64,000 nt of DNA, taken from positions 3,291,001-3,355,000 of the forward strand of contig OX387197.1 of the NCBI GenBank assembly GCA_947561715.1. The letters run 5' to 3'. The stretch is from Ascidia mentula (Eukaryota > Chordata > Ascidiacea > Phlebobranchia > Ascidiidae). Below the pieces are notes generated by a model. That model had not been told where the DNA came from. It saw only the letters and a list, made by a program, of their open reading frames with translations, and ran no database searches. Positions 1 to 13,500 of this stretch are shown here, one piece after another (within the stretch, counting starts at the first letter, position 1; each line of letters starts with the position of its first letter). The translations under genes and the position numbers were made by a program.

Positions 1-217
1 TACCAAGATGGAAGTCTCCGTATTTTCAAGTGTCAAGTTTAAATTGAATTAATTTGTTTTAAACTGAAGTCGAATGGGCGGCATTTTGTCGTAATAATGA
101 CCGGTTATTTGTGAAAACTACAAGTTACCCGGCTAAAGTGGAAGTGCTCATACGTAATGGAAGCGTACGACTACTTTGCTTATTACTGAAAGCAACAAAT
201 ATTGAATACGATCTTAC

Positions 218-1391
218 CTAGCACTGTGACCGTAGCCTTCCGTGTCCTCATCAAATGCATTGTAACTTGGCATTCATACTGACTTTCATCTTCTTGCAAA
301 TTCACGTCTTTAATATGAAGATTGTATTCACCAATCGAAATATCACCAACCATCGAATATCGATCCCAATCTAAAACGAAGGATAATTAGTTTATTGAAA
401 AACATTGCAGTTTTTAAAGCGAAACAAACTTAATTGTGTTCGTGAACTTGCAAGCTTAATTTCAAAACGTTTAGCATAACTCTGCGGAATTTAGCACTAA
501 TAAATTAAAAAATATATCAGTGAATACCCAGCAGTAATCCGTCTTTAAAATTACAAAACGGAAACCATGTTATTGGGTTTCACCAAGTTTGCGTATCACG
601 TGACACTTGTAATTTGACTGGAGCAGAGAGGAGGGGCGCAGGAGGTTTGTGGGAGATCTGACCCAGAACCCCAGAAGTCTTGTTACTCCAGGTTACCCCG
701 CCCTTACACGCGAGTTATCTCCACACAACACAGATAGCGTGCAGAGTGTTACAGCTTACCACGTCAACAAAGTTCATGCCGACTCCAAGTTAAATTTGCG
801 GTTAAACATCATCATGGTCAATTGTCCATGCACAAAATTTCGCTTGAATTAAACCGGAGACAACTTTGTTTAGATGATAACAGAGGCAGATAATACGACA
901 GTACATGATAACGCAGTGGGATAAACGACTAACTTCAACTTGAAGTTGGATTTTATTAATTCACCCAAACCTTCACCGAAACATGACGCCGACGTGAAAA
1001 GCATTTTTAAACCTGTATCTGAATCCCCCCATGTGACTTACTGGAAAGATTTCGGTCAAACCCGAGCGCAAAATCTCCTCGCGTCCACATTACATGGGAG
1101 TTATCAGAAGGAAGGTGTTCCACCACGCAATGTAACGTGACGTCATCACCTTGTTTTACGGTGACGTCACTTGGTTCCTCGATGATCGTTGGTTTGGCGC
1201 ACAGACAGGAAGTGGCTGAAATATAAAAATAATTTAATGTTTCGGAAGAAATTTTGCCTCCACTTGTGGAACAGAGATTTGTGAAGGATAGTTTGGGGCT
1301 TTTTACTCAAAAGGTTTTACTACAGGAGTTTTTACATAAACTTACCCAGCATCCAGCAAGACACGAGCCCTGCCCACAATCCCACTTTCAT
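218..1391 (-). CDS. Kirrel/nephrin-like immunoglobulin-domain protein, 5' part (three exons)
   Basis: Three minus-strand exons join in frame. Exon 1 (1391-1346) starts with ATG and encodes a signal peptide, MKVGLWAGLVSCWML; its donor reads G|GTAAGT. Exon 2 (1215-1042) has a TTTCAG acceptor and encodes the first half of an Ig domain, with the first cysteine in TLHC and the tryptophan in VMWTRGDFALG. Exon 3 (370-218) encodes NWDRYSMVGDISIGEYNL and the second cysteine in YECQV. The pattern of W-T-x-D-x-ALG, then W-x-RY-x-x-GD and GEYNL is that of the first Ig domain of Kirrel/irreC and nephrin cell-adhesion receptors, which act at the cell surface as homo- and heterophilic adhesion molecules. 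The gene runs off the left edge, so later Ig domains, the membrane segment and the tail are not seen. Whether it is Kirrel or nephrin cannot be decided here. Confidence 0.85.
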
Positions 1392-2868
1392 TTTCAACTT
1401 TGTGTTGGAAACCTCAGCTTTGTAGGAATGTTGGAGTAATAAGTTTTCCGTCCAATAAAAATGAAAACTTCCGATCCCTTTGAAATGTTTCAGGCAAATA
1501 TAACCTAATTATTTGTTGATTTCTGTAAAACAAAGACCGCCATTGTCTTGAGATGGAACATCAGACACGGAACGAGCCACAAACAATGCGGCTGATATTT
1601 ATGTGACACCACATATTGTGACATAACAATTTCGTGAATAATTGTTGTGTGTGGACAGTTTGTGATGTAACAGATGTTCTCGTGAAGGTTCCCCAACATC
1701 TTTCTACAATAGCGCGATATTTTCTGCTGTCAACTTCCCTGACCTTAGCATCAATGCCCTTCATATTTCTGTATGATCAATTTGATTACATTATTATCCA
1801 ATTAAAACATCACGTCAACTTCCAACTTGTTTTCCGACTGTTCCATGTATAACTACGTCCTTAATCCACCTTACAATCTCCCCAACTCCCTATAGCAATG
1901 CTCGAGCGAGTAATCCTACTTCTCACCAGCAAAAACAGCGAGGTTACGGTAGTTGAACTCACAGACTCTATTGACCCAATGTTTGAATCACCCCAACCCA
2001 CCTCCCACTTACACCCGACTTTCCTTTAAAGACGTCTGGGAGATATTTAAGCCCAGCGCCGGAAAGGTAAAGTATAATGTACATACAACAACTCTACTGA
2101 TTCACAACAAGGACAGACATTAAAATCTAGCTAGGGTGCGAGTTACTACTTACTGACAATCAACTCCGGTCCACCAAACATTTCCACACAGATATAACCA
2201 CGGTATAGAAATAAGATGCCCACTGCCGTCGCAAGGGCCTTGCGATACGGCGGATACGACCGTCGGAGCAGTTGTATGCCCATTGCGTCGGAGCGCCGTC
2301 GGAGAAGCATTCGATGGAGCCGCTTAAGACGAAAGAAGTCGATCTAACGACGCTACGATCGAGTAGAATTGAGTTCTACTCCGTCGTAAGCACATCGTAG
2401 TGAAATAGCTTGTTGTGGAGTTGAAAATATGATTCGCTGTGCTGTTCACAAGTGTTTTAAGATTGTTTCAATGCTCACTACTGGTGAATAATGATTTTAG
2501 TTAATATAAAAAAAATGTTCCTCATTTTTTATGATATTTATAGCAAATTTGTAATGATTCATGTGTGATTAGTGAACATCTGTCATATTAGAATAACTAT
2601 CATTATTACAATTGTAATAGCTACAATAAAAATCCAGTTTTAGGACTCATTATATGTAAGAGTGAAGTAGTTTTTTGTGGTTTGCCACAAAGCTGTGTTT
2701 TGACAGTAATAATCAGACACAGTTACTTTAAAAAAATAAATCATCTTATGACACAGTGACAGCAGAAGTCTAACAGCAGTAAATTTCGCCCTACAGACAT
2801 GTCGTCCTAGACAAGACAAGCACATGCGCGGCGGTTCACCTAAAATCATACATTGACTGTTGCGTCAG
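1392..2868. other. Non-coding stretch upstream of the Kirrel-like gene
   Basis: I find no convincing exon here. It should hold the promoter of the Kirrel-like gene, but I see no clear TATA box. A GC-rich island at about 2215-2345 contains a short perfect hairpin (TCGCAAGG, one base, CCTTGCGA) and two similar stretches ending in GCCGTCGGAG or close to it. Its nature is unknown. Confidence 0.4.
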
Positions 2869-3024
2869 CCAATCATAGTTCGGCACGCATCATTCAATCC
2901 AAACTGAACGATGGTGATTGGTGGACACTGGCCATTGCAATTACCAATGATGAGGTTATCCTGCAAGCTGATGGTCACAATGCGTCGATTGGTTTCACCA
3001 ATGTCAACAACTCACCCCTGGCAG
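2869..3024 (+). CDS. Possible isolated laminin-G-like exon
   Basis: A 156-bp open stretch lies between an AG acceptor (GCGTCAG) and a GT donor (GGCAG|GTCAGA). Its translation contains SKLNDGDWWTLAIAITNDEV followed by ILQADGH, a pattern like the central strands of laminin-G domains (L-N-D-G-x-W, then a valine-rich strand, then x-D-G). The phase is symmetric enough for an internal exon. No neighbouring exon of the same gene is visible within several kilobases, so it may be a stray or duplicated exon, or chance. Confidence 0.3.
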
Positions 3025-3244
3025 GTCAGAATATAAAAGTTTATGACCATTTGCAAATATTCCATTGCGTACGTTTTACAAGTGTGTCAGTATAAGTGTT
3101 TGATTTCATACTTAAGAAAGATATATGCACCGTTAAGGGCATGTAATTTTCAAATTTAATCAACAATTAAGATCTAGAGACAGTTAGGTGCTTTTACAAA
3201 AAGCGCGTATTTTGTGCAAAGCTTTTTGTGCGAGATCACTGTAG

Positions 3245-3460
3245 TTCTACTCATTCATCGTTGATGTGTAGGTGTTTGTTTGGTGGGAAGTTACGTACAC
3301 ACGCCCACCACGAAATAATATGATCAGCGATTCGAAGCATGGTACAAAAGGGATAGCTTATTATATATGGTTCAAAGTTTTTGTCAACACTTTGTCCCTG
3401 GTGCATATGTAATATAAACTTTCGAAAAAAAGTCCTACTGTGTCGTTTCTGCACAATTTT
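3245..3460. repeat. Dispersed repeat, copy 1 (family shared with 59.6-59.83 and 60.4-60.67 kb)
   Basis: About 200 bp closely match segments at 59590-59830 and 60410-60670, sharing runs such as GGTGGGAAGTTACGTACACA and GGTACAAAAGGGATAGC. The copies sit far apart, outside gene exons, near hammerhead-like motifs. The coding capacity is not conserved. It may belong to the same decayed family of non-coding elements as the motif at 3634-3690. Confidence 0.6.
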
Positions 3461-3633
3461 ACACATGCTTATTCAATTCCAATGTGGGGAAGAAGATTCT
3501 ATTCCTCAAACTACACACTCTGGTGATATTGGCACACATCTGACAAGTTTCTAAAATGAACCAATCCGACACCCCAGACATCAATGCTTTATGTATACAC
3601 TTTCGAGTCAAGTAAAGTCCAGTGCTATTGTCA

Positions 3634-3690
3634 CCAGCTGCACTGATGAGTCCTTATGCGTTAAAACAACGTACACTGCTGTCTCCAGCT
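3634..3690 (+). ncRNA. Decayed hammerhead-ribozyme-like motif
   Basis: The sequence reads GCTGCA-CTGATGAG, then a weak stem II, then TAAAAC where GAAAC is expected, then CTGTC followed by TCCAGC. It keeps the 5' stem I strand, the CTGATGA box and the CTGTC cleavage position seen in the intact ribozymes at 41.4-43.3 kb, but stem II and the GAAA box are changed. It looks like an inactive relic. Confidence 0.35.
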
Positions 3691-4392
3691 CTTAATGATT
3701 ATTATTTTGTTATACTTGTTGAGGTCACGAAAAAGTGGTATCTGAAGTATATATGAAAGAATCGTTGATTTCGATTGGTTCTTATAACGAGAAATTTACG
3801 TAAACATGATTTCAACGCCACTTCAACTTATTTTTTTATTGATCTTGAGACATGATTGAACAAAAATGTCAGTATTTACCAAGTCATTTTGGACTTTCTA
3901 TTTAGTTGATTGTTTTCGAAAACAGTATTAATTAATACGAAAATCAAGTAAGCACCCTTCCTTTCATTTTTTGTTGCTTATGAAGTTGAAACAAAAGCCA
4001 CTCAAGTCGCTATAAGTTACTGAATATATTGCGCGATGAACAAGCGTCAAAGAAACTGAGGGTACAGTTGAGAATTTAATTGGATCCAAACATGTTTATA
4101 GTTCATATTTACACGGGTCAAAAAGAGTACAAATTTAAGACAATCTGATAACACAACACGTGATCACATATTTGACATTTTAAATACATTACCTGCACAA
4201 TTAATACTGAGAATATGTGGCGAAATACAATAACATAACGCGCGTAATAATTCTACCATTAAGTGGCCAAATAAATGAGCAAATTTACAAAACAAATAAA
4301 TTTTGTCAACGCATCTGAGCCAAAAGTAAATGCATACTTTAACAAAAAAAATAATGAAACACACATAATTCACGTTTTGTTTTACGACCAAA

Positions 4393-4508
4393 TCATTCGG
4401 CGTTAATTTTGCCGCGATCCCCAATTTCCCCGATCAGTTGCGTCATCGAATTATCGAAATTTTCCGAGTCAGAAAAGTCGATGTATCTTATCATTGCAGT
4501 CATTATAC
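4393..4508 (-). CDS. Gene A TIR exon 4 with terminal stop
   Basis: After a GAAG acceptor this exon encodes GIMTAMIRYIDF, then NFDNSMTQLIGEIGDRGK and a short INAE tail before TGA. It matches TIR exon 4 of genes B, C and D (DDSMNKLIKEIGDRGK). In those genes the protein can continue through a 24-bp micro-exon to the SAM exons; here the reading frame closes and I find no SAM-like exon further down. Confidence 0.7.
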
Positions 4509-7500
4509 CTTCACAAAGACAAAATATTCAAATTTTAAAAATTTAAAAATTAGTGATTCATTATTATTGTAAAGAGCGCACATTGCCAACAAATGACATC
4601 AAATTTATCTATAAATTTTTACAGTATTGTAGCGACTACTGCGTATTTATCGAACCGTGACATGCGTCGATTGCCTTTTTCTACATGTGTCTCGTTTTAT
4701 GTTGCTCGTTGAAGTGCCCGTCAGTCTGATTTGTTGGCGCCTGAATAAACATCGCCACATTGGTGACCCCGAGTATCAAGCACGACTGCTGATAAAATGG
4801 AAGAACACGCTGTTGCTCTGAAGTTACCGCAATTTTGGGTGACACAACCCCGCGTGTGGTTCAAGCAAGCTGAAGCACAGTTCGCACTGCGAAGAATTTC
4901 AGATGACCAAACCAGGTACTTCTACGTGGTGGCGGCTTTGGATCAGGATACCGCCCAACGTTTCATTGATTTTCTTGATTCTCCACCAGCAGAAGACAAG
5001 TACGCATCGCTCAAGGAAGAACTGCTTCATACATTAGGTCTGTCAAGGTACGAACGAGCGTCTAAGTTGCTAAACATGCCCCGTTCTGAGGATCGTAAAC
5101 CTACTGTTATTATGGATGAAATGCTAGCAATGCTGGGTCAACATAAACCTTGCTTTCTTTTTGAATATTTGTTTATCCAACAAATGCCAGAAGAAATTCG
5201 TATTAATCTGGCAAAAGAGGATTTTGTAGATCTTCGGTCTCTAGCAAAGAAGGCAGATTTGTTATGGCATGCCAGGGAAGACAGCTGTAACTTTGCAGTT
5301 GCCAAATTACGGCCAACACTACGCCAAACAAATGACAATTTCTGCTACTACCACCAACGCTTTGGTGCAAAGGCGAAAGCATGCCGCAAGCCATGTGCCT
5401 ATCAGGGAAACGACCAAGCCGGCCGTCCTCAATATTTTCGACGGCCGGCGGACAAAGCAATCTCATTTTCGTCTCTGACCGAAACTCAAAAATCCGATTT
5501 TTAGTAGACAGCGGTGCAGAAGTCAGCGTAATTCCGCCAACGGTCTATGAAAGACGACATTTCCAGAGCCAATCCTCGGCACTCAAAGCAGCCAATGGAA
5601 CCAACATACGCACGTTCGGTTCAAAAAAGCTTTTCCTGCACCTGCCGTGTGGAAAATTTGCGTGGAGTTTCACTGTTGCCGATGTATCCAAACCCCTGCT
5701 TGGAGCAGATTTTTTAAAAGCGAAGGGAATGTGTGTGGATTTTAAAAGACGCCGTTTGTGCACTGGCACGGCTGAACATAGTGCATTGAAACCCTGCGTT
5801 TCAGGAGTTGACTCAACGTATCGCGACCTCATTGATGAGTTTTCTGGTTTAACCAACGAACAGTTTTCTTCCACGAGGCCAAAGCATGGAGTACAACACC
5901 ACATTTCCACATCGGGCCCGCCAGTGCATGCACGAGCACGACGCCTGCCGCCGGAAAAGTTGATGATTGCTAAACAGGAATTCCAGCGGATGCTATCCAT
6001 GGGAATAATCCGTCGCTCATCAAGCCCCTGGTCCTCACCTTTGCACATGGTGCCTAAGGCGTCCGGTGGCTGGAGACCCTGTGGAGACTACAGGCGTTTA
6101 AACGGGGTGACACAAGCTGATCGGTACGACATTCCACACATACAGGACTTCTCAGCTCAGCTATCAGGTGCATGCGTATTTTCTAAAATTTAGTTCGCGG
6201 GTACCATCAAGTTCCTGTAACTGACGCCGACATTCCTAAAACGGCAGTGATAACGCCGTTTGGTTTGTTCGAGTTTCTGCGCATGCCGTTTGGTTTAAAA
6301 AACGCTGCGCAAACTTTCCAACGTCTAATGGATTCTGTGTGTCAGGATTTGCCATTTGCATTTGTATACTTGGATGACATTTTAATCGCCAGTTCCTCGG
6401 CAGTCCTACATGTAACGCATGTTCGGCAAATATTTCAGAGGCTTAACGACCATGGACTTATTATTAACATTTCGAAGTGCTCTTTCGGTCTAAAGGAAAT
6501 AGACTTTCTCGGACACCGAGTCGACAAAAATGGAGCTAAGCCTTTGCAATCAAAAGTACAGGCCATTCAAGCATTTTTACGACCCACGACCCTAGCGGGC
6601 CTCCAACAGTTCAATGGGATGATAAACTTTTACCATCGCTTTATACCATCTGCGGCACGAATTATGTCACCCATTTACAAAGCGATAGCGACAAAGAAAA
6701 AAGAAGTAATATGGACTGATGAACTCAACCGTGCGTTTCTCCAAGCTAAACAGGCGCTTGCAACCGCCACGCTTCTCAGCCACCCTCAGGCAATGGCTGA
6801 CACTGCTTTGTCAGTGGATGCGTCGCAAACAGCTGTTGGGGCTGTACTTAAGCAATTTATTCAAGACGAATGGAAACCTTTGGCATTTTTCAGCAAACAG
6901 CTTCGTCCAGCGGAAACAAAGTACAGTGCATTCGATCGAGAGTTGCTGGCTTTGTATTTGGCGGTACGTCATTTCAGATATTTCCTTGAAGGTCGTACGT
7001 TTACGGTTTTCACTGATCACAAACCGCTCACATTTGCTTTCACAAAATGTTCCGATCCTTGGTCGAGTCGTCAACAACGACATCTTTCTTACATATCAGA
7101 ATTTACCACAGATGTACGGCATGTCGCCGGCAAGCATAATCATGTCGCTGACGCGCTTTCCCGATCTTTAGTAGCGGAGGTCCAACTTTCTGCAACACAG
7201 TTTGGTCCCAAATCTCTTTCTGCAGCACAACGAGCAAATGAGCAAGAAATGGCAGATTATCGATCGTCGATAACCAATCTCCACTTTAAAGTGCTTAATT
7301 TCGAAAAGGATGGTTGCGACATTCTTTGCGACATCTCCACTGGTGTACCGCGACCTGTAGTGCCGACAGCATGGCGCAAACACGTCTTCCATGCACTGCA
7401 TGATATTTCTCATCCCTCGGTGAGGAGGACTAAAAAGCTCATTACACAACGTTACGTGTGGCATGGAATGCAGAAAGATGTAGGAAATTGGGCACGGCAG

Positions 7501-10500
7501 TGTCTTTCTTGCCAACGCTCCAAAGTACAACGCCATGTACGAGCTCCGATTGAAGACTACCCTTTTGTTCATGCACGTTTCACTCACTTAAACGTTGACA
7601 TAGTGGGTCCCCTGCCACAGTGCCAAGGTTTCGCATATCTTTTCACTGTCATGGACCGCGTCACACGATGGCCAGAAGCCATACCCATGCCGGATGCAAC
7701 AGCTTTGACCTGCGCCAAAGTTTTCATCAGCGTTTGGCTTGCCCGCTTTGGCATTCCTACACATTTAACGTCGGATCGAGGACCTCAGTTTACCTCCGAA
7801 CTCTGGTCAGCTGTTAACAAGCTCCTCGGTATTAAACTGCATCTAACAACTGCTTTTCATCCCCGGGCCAATGGCCTTGTGGAACGATTCCACAGGCATT
7901 TGAAAAGCGCTCTTATGGCGCGCGCAACGTCAACAGCTAACTGGGTTGACAATTTACCGTGGGTACTTCTGGGCATCAGGACAACTCCCAAAGAAGACTT
8001 ACAAACTTCGTCGGCCGAACTGGTTTACGGTGGACCGCTCGCAGTGCCGGGAGACATCACACCCAACATTGCTGCAACACCAAATGTTGCAAATTTGCTT
8101 TCACAACTCCGACAGTCAGTGAGAAGCCAGATTCCGATATTAATGTCTCGCCACGGTGCTAAAAGAAGCGCACTTCCGAGGAAGCTGTTAACTGCGAAGT
8201 ACGTATTCGTACGGAAGGATACTCATCGACCCCCATTAACAGCCCCTTACGAGGGTCCCTACAAGGTTGTTGAGACTTCTCACAAAACGTTTGTTTTGGA
8301 TTTTGGCGGCCGACATGCAACAATTTCTGTTGATCGGCTTAAACCCGCAGAAGTTGACCTGACGGAACCGGTCGCAGTTGCGCGCCCACCGCGTAGAGGC
8401 AGACCGCCTAGACATCCTGCGCTTAGATGATCTTGTTGTGTAATTGTCTCCTTATTTTGCGCATTGTACGTTTCTGAAAGGGGGTGGTGTAGCGACTACT
8501 GCGTATTTATCGAACCGTGACATGCGTCGATTGCCTTTTTCTACATGTGTCTCGTTTTATGTTGCTCGTTGAAGTGCCCGTCAGTCTGATTTGTTGGCGC
8601 CTGAATAAACATCGCCACAGTATCATAATTACCAGTAAAATCAAAAGCAAACTATCAGCGTTTTATTTCTACTAAATGATTTTTGATTATTTTTCGTCAC
8701 CCACCAAGCCAACCACTGGGAACGAAGTCTTTCTGGAGCCGAAGAGGAATGAAGTCCTTTCCTAGTTGTACAGCATAATTCGCCTCCATTCTGCTCAGCA
8801 AAATTTGAATTTTACTAGTTTGCTTCAAACGGGTCATTTGATTTTTCGGTGCAGGGTTTTGTATAAATTCATCAGGTAACGACAGAGCAAAGACTCATGG
8901 TTGGGAGTTTCATTTTTTTTGGTAAGTAGTAGCCGTTCGATATACACATAGCATTTTCTGCTTAAGCTTAAAATTATTTTGAAGAAACACTTTTACAAAC
9001 ACATTTTTACTTGCAGTTCTGGCTATCCTGGTACATCGCAGACATACATATTATCACAACAGCTGATTGTTCAACAGCTTGAGCCATAGCATCCAACATA
9101 TTTCCGTGCATGTGGTCAACATCCATCCAAACATTGTAACCATTTGCTCTTAGTCGGTCTTTTATCTGGGATAGAAGATAGTATATACACTGTAAAAAAA
9201 TATACTGTTAATTGACACAAAATCGTTGGCAGCAGAGTTACAATTTGACCTTGTAAAAAAACATGCTTTTCCTGTATCTTGGAATACAAGTCATGGATAT
9301 TTTTCAATTTACAGTTACATTTGTTAACTATATTACTCTAATTTTTGAAATTTTACAATCTTCTAAGTATAAAAACTGTTTCGTTTTTTGTAAAAATACT
9401 ACGCTTGTGTTAAAACAAGTCACTGTTTTATTTGTCAATCATGCCATCAAGGCATAAACAGACAATGTACACATGAAATAGTCTTCAAGAACGTTAAACA
9501 GAAACGAAAAGTGGTCTGCATTCGTCGCGATAAAGACACCCAAAGTATCGCAAAATAGGACAAACTTCGGCTCGCTCTGATATCGGCCAGTAACGACTAC
9601 TGGCACATAAAAAAATTCAGCCACAAGCGACTATCCACAGCACACAGAACACCAACTACAGGAAGTCCTTTAACATTCGGAAAAGGGAAAGCACTTTGGT
9701 GCAGCTTTTTTTTCCATCTATTTCAGCAAAAGCTCTGCAAACAAAAACAATTGTAATTATAGTTCGCAGTAAGTGTAGAATGCCTTCACCGGCAATGATG
9801 GGTCTACCAAACTCAGCTATACCAACCTCTGAATGAAGTTCCACAGGTTACTTGCCTTCTTAGGATACTCTATGTTTAAAACAAAGAAGCATGCAAAGCA
9901 TATTGTCAATGCTTCTTCAGCTGTTGGTATATCCACCACCAGTATCTGCTGATCCGCAGCGACTTTAAATGCTGAAGTCTGAAGGATATTGGATCCTGTA
10001 ATGCACTATACTTTAGCAAAAATATTTAACGAACAATGCCTTAATACAGGGCTTCAAGCCCATGTGTAAAAAAATGCTCATTTTCAAAATGAATTTTCTC
10101 TGCGATCTCTGGCAAGCAAATAATGTAAAACCATAATTGCCTTGACAAAAGCCAATTTCATACACAACCACAAAATTACATTTTACAATCCCAACACTGG
10201 GCCGCAACCCAAAGTTTAAGAAGCCCGGCCATTACATACCTTGTGCAATTATGCATGGAAATATAGGAATCATTCCAGGAGTCATGCTTTCTTCCTAAAA
10301 CATAAAAGGAGTTGCGCTAACACATAATCACCATATAATATTATCATAAAATACTTACAGCAATTACTACTTCATTCACTTCTTCACCAAAGTAGTCCAT
10401 CAGCAGTAGTATCATTCCCATAATCTCTAACTGAATGGTGTTTGATGCCATTCTTGCTTCTTTGACAAGCAGCACGGTTTTTTTTATCAATGTGTTTTTA

Positions 10501-13500
10501 CTTTGCAAAGACTCAATAAATGAAACAATCCCTGGTAAATGTTTTCTTACATTTTGCTGCATGACCTCAAAACTTTTTTTTGTTGCAAGTTTGTACAAGA
10601 CTGCCATGCCCGGTTTTGTAAATAGCAATGGAAGTTCTGACTTTAAATCCTTTAGTTGTGAGTCGATACCATGTAGTTTATCTTGAATAAAAACAAAACA
10701 CTTCTTTACTTCCTTTTCAACTTCATCCTGACTGAATGCCTTAGCTTCATACATTCTTTGTAAGTTTTCTTTTGCTGAATTTAAGTCTTGCGGCCAGTTG
10801 CACAACTGCCAATCATTTTTGCTCTTTTTTGAGGGAATATCATCAGAGCTCGTTCCTGGACGACTAAGGTTGGAAAGTCTGTACTTTATTTGCAATTCCA
10901 ATGATTCATGTCCATTGCCAATTTTCTTTCCACACAAGTCAGAATCTTGAAATGAATTTGGGTATTTTTCAATGATGTTTTTAGACACAGTTTTTACAAG
11001 TCCTCTTGGAGGTTTGTTAGCACTAAAAAATAATTCATCAGCAACAATTCTTACAAATGTGCGCCTTTGCTTTGGCGAAATTCTGTTCTCCTTGTGAAAG
11101 GCATCCAGTATGTCACTGGGCAGTTTTTGCCAAGGAATGACAAAAGTTGAATGACTTGTAGTTGCTTCCGTAAAGCTTTCACTAGTTCCACTAATTTCAC
11201 TTAAGTTGCTTAATGATGTGGAATGTGATATGTTGGTGGGAAATTCAGTTTCTTCCTGGAGAAACTTCACAAATTTTCTTCTTTGCAACAAGGGCATGCA
11301 TGATTTAAGGTCTTCCTCTTGCAAAAACTTTAGATCATCTAAAGTATTAGCACCAATTTTACGTATTTCAGCAACAATTTCGTTCTCATTTTGTGTTATT
11401 CCAGCTTTGTGTATATGCTGGAGAATAAGTTCATCCAAGTCGTCATCAACAGGAAGGGTGTCATCGCTTTCATCAGAACTTTGAATATGAACAATACTAC
11501 ACATTCTTTACATAAAATCATTTAACTCCTGCAATGTAATAAAAAGTTACACAAAACTAGCTGGTCATATAAAAAGTATTTTCTAATTATTACAGGCCAA
11601 CACTATGCTTCAGAGCAAACAAACAATCACTCCCAATTTGGTAGACACTAAGTGGATAGAAATCAAGTAGATCATTTATACAAATGCAATTAAAGCTACT
11701 GGAAATTTGTTTGAAAGCAAATACACCCATACGTTTTTTTAACAAGGCCTCGCAGTTTTGAATTACTAAAAAAATTTCAATTCTGTTTTTGACAATTATG
11801 TTGGTAATAATACCAAAGGGAACGGAACAATTTTTTGTCACTACCATCATTCCTGTCTTATAATTAGTTCCACGATAGCTCACACATTTGGTTACAAGGG
11901 CATTACATTCAGTGAGTGAAAATGGTACAATTTGTCCATGAATGGGTAAAGGAAAATCCCCAACATGAAACGTTTCTGAATGGTCATAATGAACAAGGGA
12001 ATCTTTCATTTTACTTGCATGCACATATGCTTGGTAAAGTTGGTGCTTCACAGATAAAGTCATCAACACATTTTTGAAATTGCGACAATTTCTTGCACAT
12101 CTTTTGAAGTATGAATGCTTGCTTTCTAAACGCATTGTCCATAGTCTAATTAAAGGCCCAAACTGTACAATTAAATGTGGATAATGCACAAGAAAGTGAT
12201 GTTTTGGTTTTAATCGGATGTCGGGGAAGTTTTCTTTCCTCATGTCCAAGTAATCCCGAATAATAACATTTAGATATGATATTTCACCTGTTGATATTTT
12301 GGGTGCACAAACTATTTCTACTATTTGTCGAAGTAACAGCAGCAAGTTCCACACTCCGTCACATTTGTTTGGAACTTTATCCAGTAATATTAAAGGCAAA
12401 AGTCTTAAAAGACACCAATTTTCCAAAGCTTGTCCAATTAACTTTAATCCTTTCTTTGGCACTGTTGGTGGTTTACTTGCTGCATCTGCACCTGTATATG
12501 CAAATCGAACAATTCTTTCATTTAAAACTTCGTAAGAAAACCACTTTAAATTGACAAAATGTTTGACGTACAATGCAACATCATATGCCACAACACCCTC
12601 AAACAAATCATGTCCTAGGCACGGTGGAAGAGAAGGGTTACATACATGAAATCCTGATAGGCAGTTAAACAAACAGTTAAATTTTACACCACGGTAAACA
12701 TCAAGGTTTTCTGCTTTGATTTTGTTCAAATCCAATTTGTATGATTCCACTGAACGAAGCCCACCAAGAAAATAAGGACATAAAGCAAACTCCTGCTTTG
12801 TACAGTAGCAAAATCGACAAAAATATTCTGCACTAAAACATTCAATAAATCCCCCCACTGTGTGGGAACCTAAATTGTCACCCAGCAGTATGTTTAACAT
12901 ACACTTGTACTTCTGTCCATCAATGTCCAGTCCAGTACTTTCAAGCTTGTTTAGCTCAGCAATTAATCGACTAAAAGTTTTTTTTTGGCCAAACAATTTA
13001 AAGTGCCTTTCATAAACAAGCAACACTAACTGTATATTGTCTAAACTGGTTCTTGTAAACACTGGAAGGTTGCCTAACACTAAGTATACTGCCAAGACTT
13101 TGTGTTTTTTTCTGCTTGAACCCAATGGTTTGACCATTTCAAATGAGTCTTGATACAAAAAAATGTTCAAAACGTAAGCACTACATTTATCTTTGAAGAT
13201 TATTCCATCAGTACAGTCACTGAATGTGCCATTTGACTGAAAGTCTTGACGTTTCAGAATGTGTGGGTTTTGCATTAGTTTCATGATGGACAATCCTATT
13301 GGAACATAATGTGCGAAACACTCCTTGCCACCTTCTTTTCCAAGAAAAAGTGTTTGTGGAGGGATGTAGCTAAAAGTGTTAGTATAAAAATGAACTCTGG
13401 AGTGTGTCGACCGTAAAATTCCATTGTCATTGCTAAAAATGTTGTTTAGAGACCATTTTTCTATGATCCTTATTAAACTTTTGGTTGTTCCCGGCGATAT

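Larger units (their letters stand above)
4628..8619 (+). mobile_element. Ty3/Gypsy LTR retrotransposon, CsRN1-like, young
   Basis: The 3992-bp element has two 132-bp LTRs that I read as identical, starting TG and ending CA, and a GTAT target duplication (4624-4627 and 8620-8623). The primer-binding site directly after the left LTR reads TGGTGACCCCGA, which matches the 3' end of tRNA-Trp, the primer reported for CsRN1-type elements. A purine tract precedes the right LTR. The gag-like protein ends in a Cys-His-Cys-Cys pattern rather than the usual knuckle, also typical of CsRN1. The pol region shows protease, reverse transcriptase, RNase H and integrase. It looks nearly whole, with about one break. 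It sits on the plus strand in the intron between TIR exons 3 and 4 of gene A. Identical LTRs imply a very recent insertion. Confidence 0.92.

Noticed and set aside
649-1140. Short plus-strand frames over the Kirrel-like gene
   Set aside because: They lie opposite well-supported minus-strand exons and introns and have no features of their own.
2215-2345. Structured RNA in the GC-rich island
   Set aside because: Only one short hairpin and weak internal repeats; nothing matched a known RNA.
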